Source of the DNA: Adineta vaga
Taxonomy: Eukaryota > Rotifera
Direction of reading: 5' to 3'
DNA length: 64,000 nucleotides
NCBI GenBank assembly: GCA_021613535.1
Contig: CP075497.1
Span: 2,542,001 to 2,606,000 of the forward strand
A program made the translations under genes and the position numbers. Numbering within the stretch: position 1 is the first letter of the stretch; every line of letters begins with the position of its first letter. This document shows, in pieces, positions 61,301 through 64,000 of this stretch. The notes beneath the pieces are model-generated. The model was not told the DNA's origin. It saw only the letters and a list, made by a program, of their open reading frames with translations, and made no database searches.

Positions 61301-64000
61301 CTTTTAGTAAAGAGAGTGCTTACTCGGATGTTCAATCAATTTAGCAAATCGCATACTGGTCGATTTCTTAAATTGTCCATCTAATATTGAAGATGTTGAA
61401 ACGGATGATGGAGAAAGTAAACCAAGATTTGTTACAGATGGATCGACAGGTGTAGTTGGAACTATTGTTGAATCAGTACCATTACTCGATATTGATAAAT
61501 GAGGAAATGAACGATAAGAAAAAACTAATTTAAATTCGAAAAAAAAACGATTCGTTGTGTTTTTTTATTAATTCTTAAAATAATCGATTCTTTTACTTTG
61601 TTCATGATTTGTTGGTGTTAATAAAGAAGGTCGATGTTTCGGTGAATGTTCATTTGATCGACTTGATAAAATTAATGAACCGACACGATCCTCCTCATGA
61701 TTATTAATCAATTGTTTTCGTGTACGATCAAGACTACATGTCATTAAATCATTAGTTGATGAATGAGTTGTTCGACTATAATAGAAATAATTAATTTAAT
61801 TTAAAAAAAGAAACAGATCTATTATTTACTTGAAATATGATGTAACACCTGCAAGAAGATCTTTATTTTGTTCGTAATTAGTATCAGTTATATTTCCATT
61901 TTTACCATTCCAACATTGTTGAAGAAATGAAACAAGATGAGCTATAAAAATCAAATCATTGGAAATTTCAAGACTTATGAAAAGAAAATGTCTTTACAAT
62001 CGACAAAATTTCGAATTGTTCCACTATGACATTGAATACAATAATCAGCTTGAAGATATTTCTTTATATTTGAAAGGCCCGAATCTTTTATACAACATAG
62101 AACATAGATTGGTGGACGTGGAATGATTGTTCCATTGATTTCTTGATTTTCATCCGCTTTTTTGGATAAATCAGTAGGTAATGTTCTCGAAAGATGTTTT
62201 TCCAAGTATCTAAACGGAAAAATTTCATTTGAATTTTTCAATTTTATTCAATTTTTACGTCATTGTATTGACTGCGGCTTTTCGATCTCGATCATAGAAT
62301 AAAATAAATCCATCAAAATCAGCTAATTTCACAGAAAATAATGAATGGAATGAAACAGGAATGAATTCAATCTGAAAATAAAAGATGAAAATTCACTTTC
62401 TTTTATTTTTGATCAATTACTTGTCGATTAAGATGATCGAGAGATGTTGTTATGAGAAATGATGTATCTCCATATTGATTCGTAGTTATTAAAGAAAATC
62501 GAGATGATAATTGAGAAATAAAAATTTCAACATCATTCGTTTCTCCTCCACACATAAAACAAAGAAGAATTCGAAGATCTGTTTGTTTATTCTTTGAACA
62601 TTTTCCTTCAACGGATAAAAGTTCTTCAATTGATAATCGAACTTGATTCATTGGAATTTCATTCGAAATATTATTATCAGACCTACAAAATCAACAAAAT
62701 TCTCCTCAATCCAATTAAAAATTGACCACTTACTCATTAGATGTTTGACAATTTACTTTCACAATTGGCATATCTAAACAAAAACAACGTATTTCGTTTA
62801 TCATCAACGAAATAAGTTTTTAATTGATACATACTATCAATATTAAGAGAAATCTTTTTCTGAGAAATATAATCTTCTAAAATCTCACGACCATTGAATG
62901 ACACAATAAGACAACCTAAATAACATTTCATTGAATTCATTTTCTAATGAAAATCTAGTTAACTAACCATCAATGGATTGAGTTTTGACATTATCTAATG
63001 TCCATAAATTGATTGCCAATGTATTCACTAATGATAAATCGTTCTAGAAATAAAAATCAGACATAGACAACTATAAGGGATGAAAACGTAGATTGAATTT
63101 TGATAGTTTCTCTATGACCTTTACAAAATCGTTCATTAATAATAGTACGCCACCTTGAGACTCACTTATACAGATGACCGAACGATTCATAGGGTAAATA
63201 AGCTCATCCTTCGGCATGTATGAGAAAAGAATGATTTTAACTTTGTAAAACAAACATAATTAAAAACTAATCAATGATTTTTAGACTTTTCAAGAAAAGA
63301 AATAGGTTTTATAAAATTCTTACCGAAAGATTTCGTAGATAGTTATTCATATCATTTTCACTTCCACAAAGTAAAATATTCCTAAAAGAAAAAGAAAATT
63401 CTCATCATCTTTCAATTCAATGCAATATCTTACTTATTAAGAGATTTTTTTGATGGTAATCGTGAGAAAAATTCATTCAATATTCGTACATCGGCACATG
63501 TTTCTTCCATTGGACATCCAATTTCAAATTTTCTTTTACTTAAATTTTCATTATCATTCGTTGTATTCGATTGAATTTTTCTTGTATAGGGACAAAAATT
63601 ATCATCAATATTAAAATTATTATTGAATAACGATATTGATGAAGATTTTCGTCGTTTGAACGAACGTTTACGTTGTTTGATCAAACGATTTAAATTTCTT
63701 ATTAATGGATAATAAATACAATCGTATAAAAAATGACAATGACACATGATTAATCGATGACGATCAGTTTCTCGATTATTCAATGCTTTATATCTTAAAA
63801 ATACAATTGAATATAAGTGATTCAAATTATTTATTTCACTTACCGTGAATCATATTTTATTTGTTGAATTATTTCTTTTTCAAATATATCATCAATGGTC
63901 AATGTTGTGACATTTTTATCATTAATTCCTTGATTGGTTGTTGCTGAATTCATTTTATGAAATGTATCAATAAAAATTTCTAAGGATTCAAATAATAATT
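58309..64000 (-). CDS. ARHGAP35: p190-type RhoGAP (ARHGAP5/35 family), 5' end outside window
   Basis: Read leftward: EIIQQIKYDSRYKALNNRE with HCHFLYDCIYYPL and a basic KQRKRSFKRRK stretch; ILNEFFSRLPSKKSLNKNILLCGSEND; a first pseudo-GTPase-like module; GCLIVSFNGREILEDYI; a second pseudo-GTPase with DLRILLCFMCGGETNDVE, IPVSFHSLFSVKLADFDGFILFYDRDRKAA and PRPPIYVLCCIKDSG; a long Ser/Gln-rich linker (about 61800-59200); then the RhoGAP domain ESGVPLFMEKCIQFIEEYG with GLYRISG (arginine finger R), VASAVATALKDMMRKLDEPLL-like helix, NLAVLWWPNLFQP and the end IFISDEIN. Architecture and the SFHS...DGFI.FY motif fit p190 proteins, which turn off RhoA and shape the cytoskeleton. I see no frame break in the parts followed. 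Orthology to 5 versus 35 is not decided. Confidence 0.82.
58671..58702. repeat. (GAAAA)n microsatellite forming a polypyrimidine tract
   Basis: Six GAAAA units on the + strand are (TTTTC)n on the transcribed strand and end in TTTTCAG, directly serving as the acceptor of a RhoGAP-domain intron. Confidence 0.85.
61197..61223. repeat. (GATA)n microsatellite
   Basis: Nearly seven perfect GATA units in an intron of the RhoGAP gene. Confidence 0.9.

Overview
This window reads as nuclear DNA of a small-genome invertebrate animal, most likely a bdelloid rotifer. The reasons are: AT-rich sequence, many genes cut by introns of about 45-70 nt with GTAAGT-like donors and TTTAG/TTCAG acceptors, clear metazoan families (Lhx3/4, claudin-like, p190-type RhoGAP, ciliary dynein-2), and closely packed same-strand genes whose downstream start codons sit directly after a splice acceptor, as expected for spliced-leader trans-splicing. 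The phylum is an inference from style and content; no rRNA or mitochondrial marker is present.

Layout. 1-1772 (+): 3' part of a gene joining a JmjC-like cupin end to two RRM domains. 2901-4133 (+): four-span claudin/PMP22-like protein. 4274-4860 (-): small secreted precursor with five YRFD units between dibasic sites, a candidate new neuropeptide. 5330-6130: decayed copy of the 3' end of the dynein gene. 8323-24316 (-): complete cytoplasmic dynein-2 heavy chain (DYNC2H1). 24433-32200: accessory stretch with a frameshifted EGF-like/membrane gene, a Merlin-type transposase fragment, a tandem family of a tiny proline-rich membrane-anchor gene, a decayed RTE-type LINE with a 12-bp target-site duplication inserted in that family, and an unidentified broken gene. 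32331-33610 (+): TMEM183. 34071-35685 (-): Lhx3/4 LIM-homeobox. 37526-47594 (-): a row TBC1D7, RPAP2, HUS1, ADCK2 (transcribed ADCK2 first) with 36-96 nt between stop and next start, so probably one operon; an LRR gene lies on the + strand inside a 3.5-kb HUS1 intron. 48072-48832 (-): ribosomal protein uS4/RPS9. 49607-53343 (-): two tandem vWA-domain genes. 54570-57738 (+): riboflavin transporter SLC52A followed by CATIP, possibly a second operon. 58309-64000 (-): 3' part of a p190-type RhoGAP.

Together: several genes serve cilia (DYNC2H1 retrograde transport, CATIP ciliogenesis). The four-gene row mixes housekeeping roles (CoQ-related kinase, 9-1-1 checkpoint clamp, RNA polymerase II assembly/CTD phosphatase, TSC-complex TBC protein), typical of operons that group broadly expressed genes. 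Three genes in 37.5-45 kb carry local reading-frame breaks, which may be mutations of one allele or small assembly indels.
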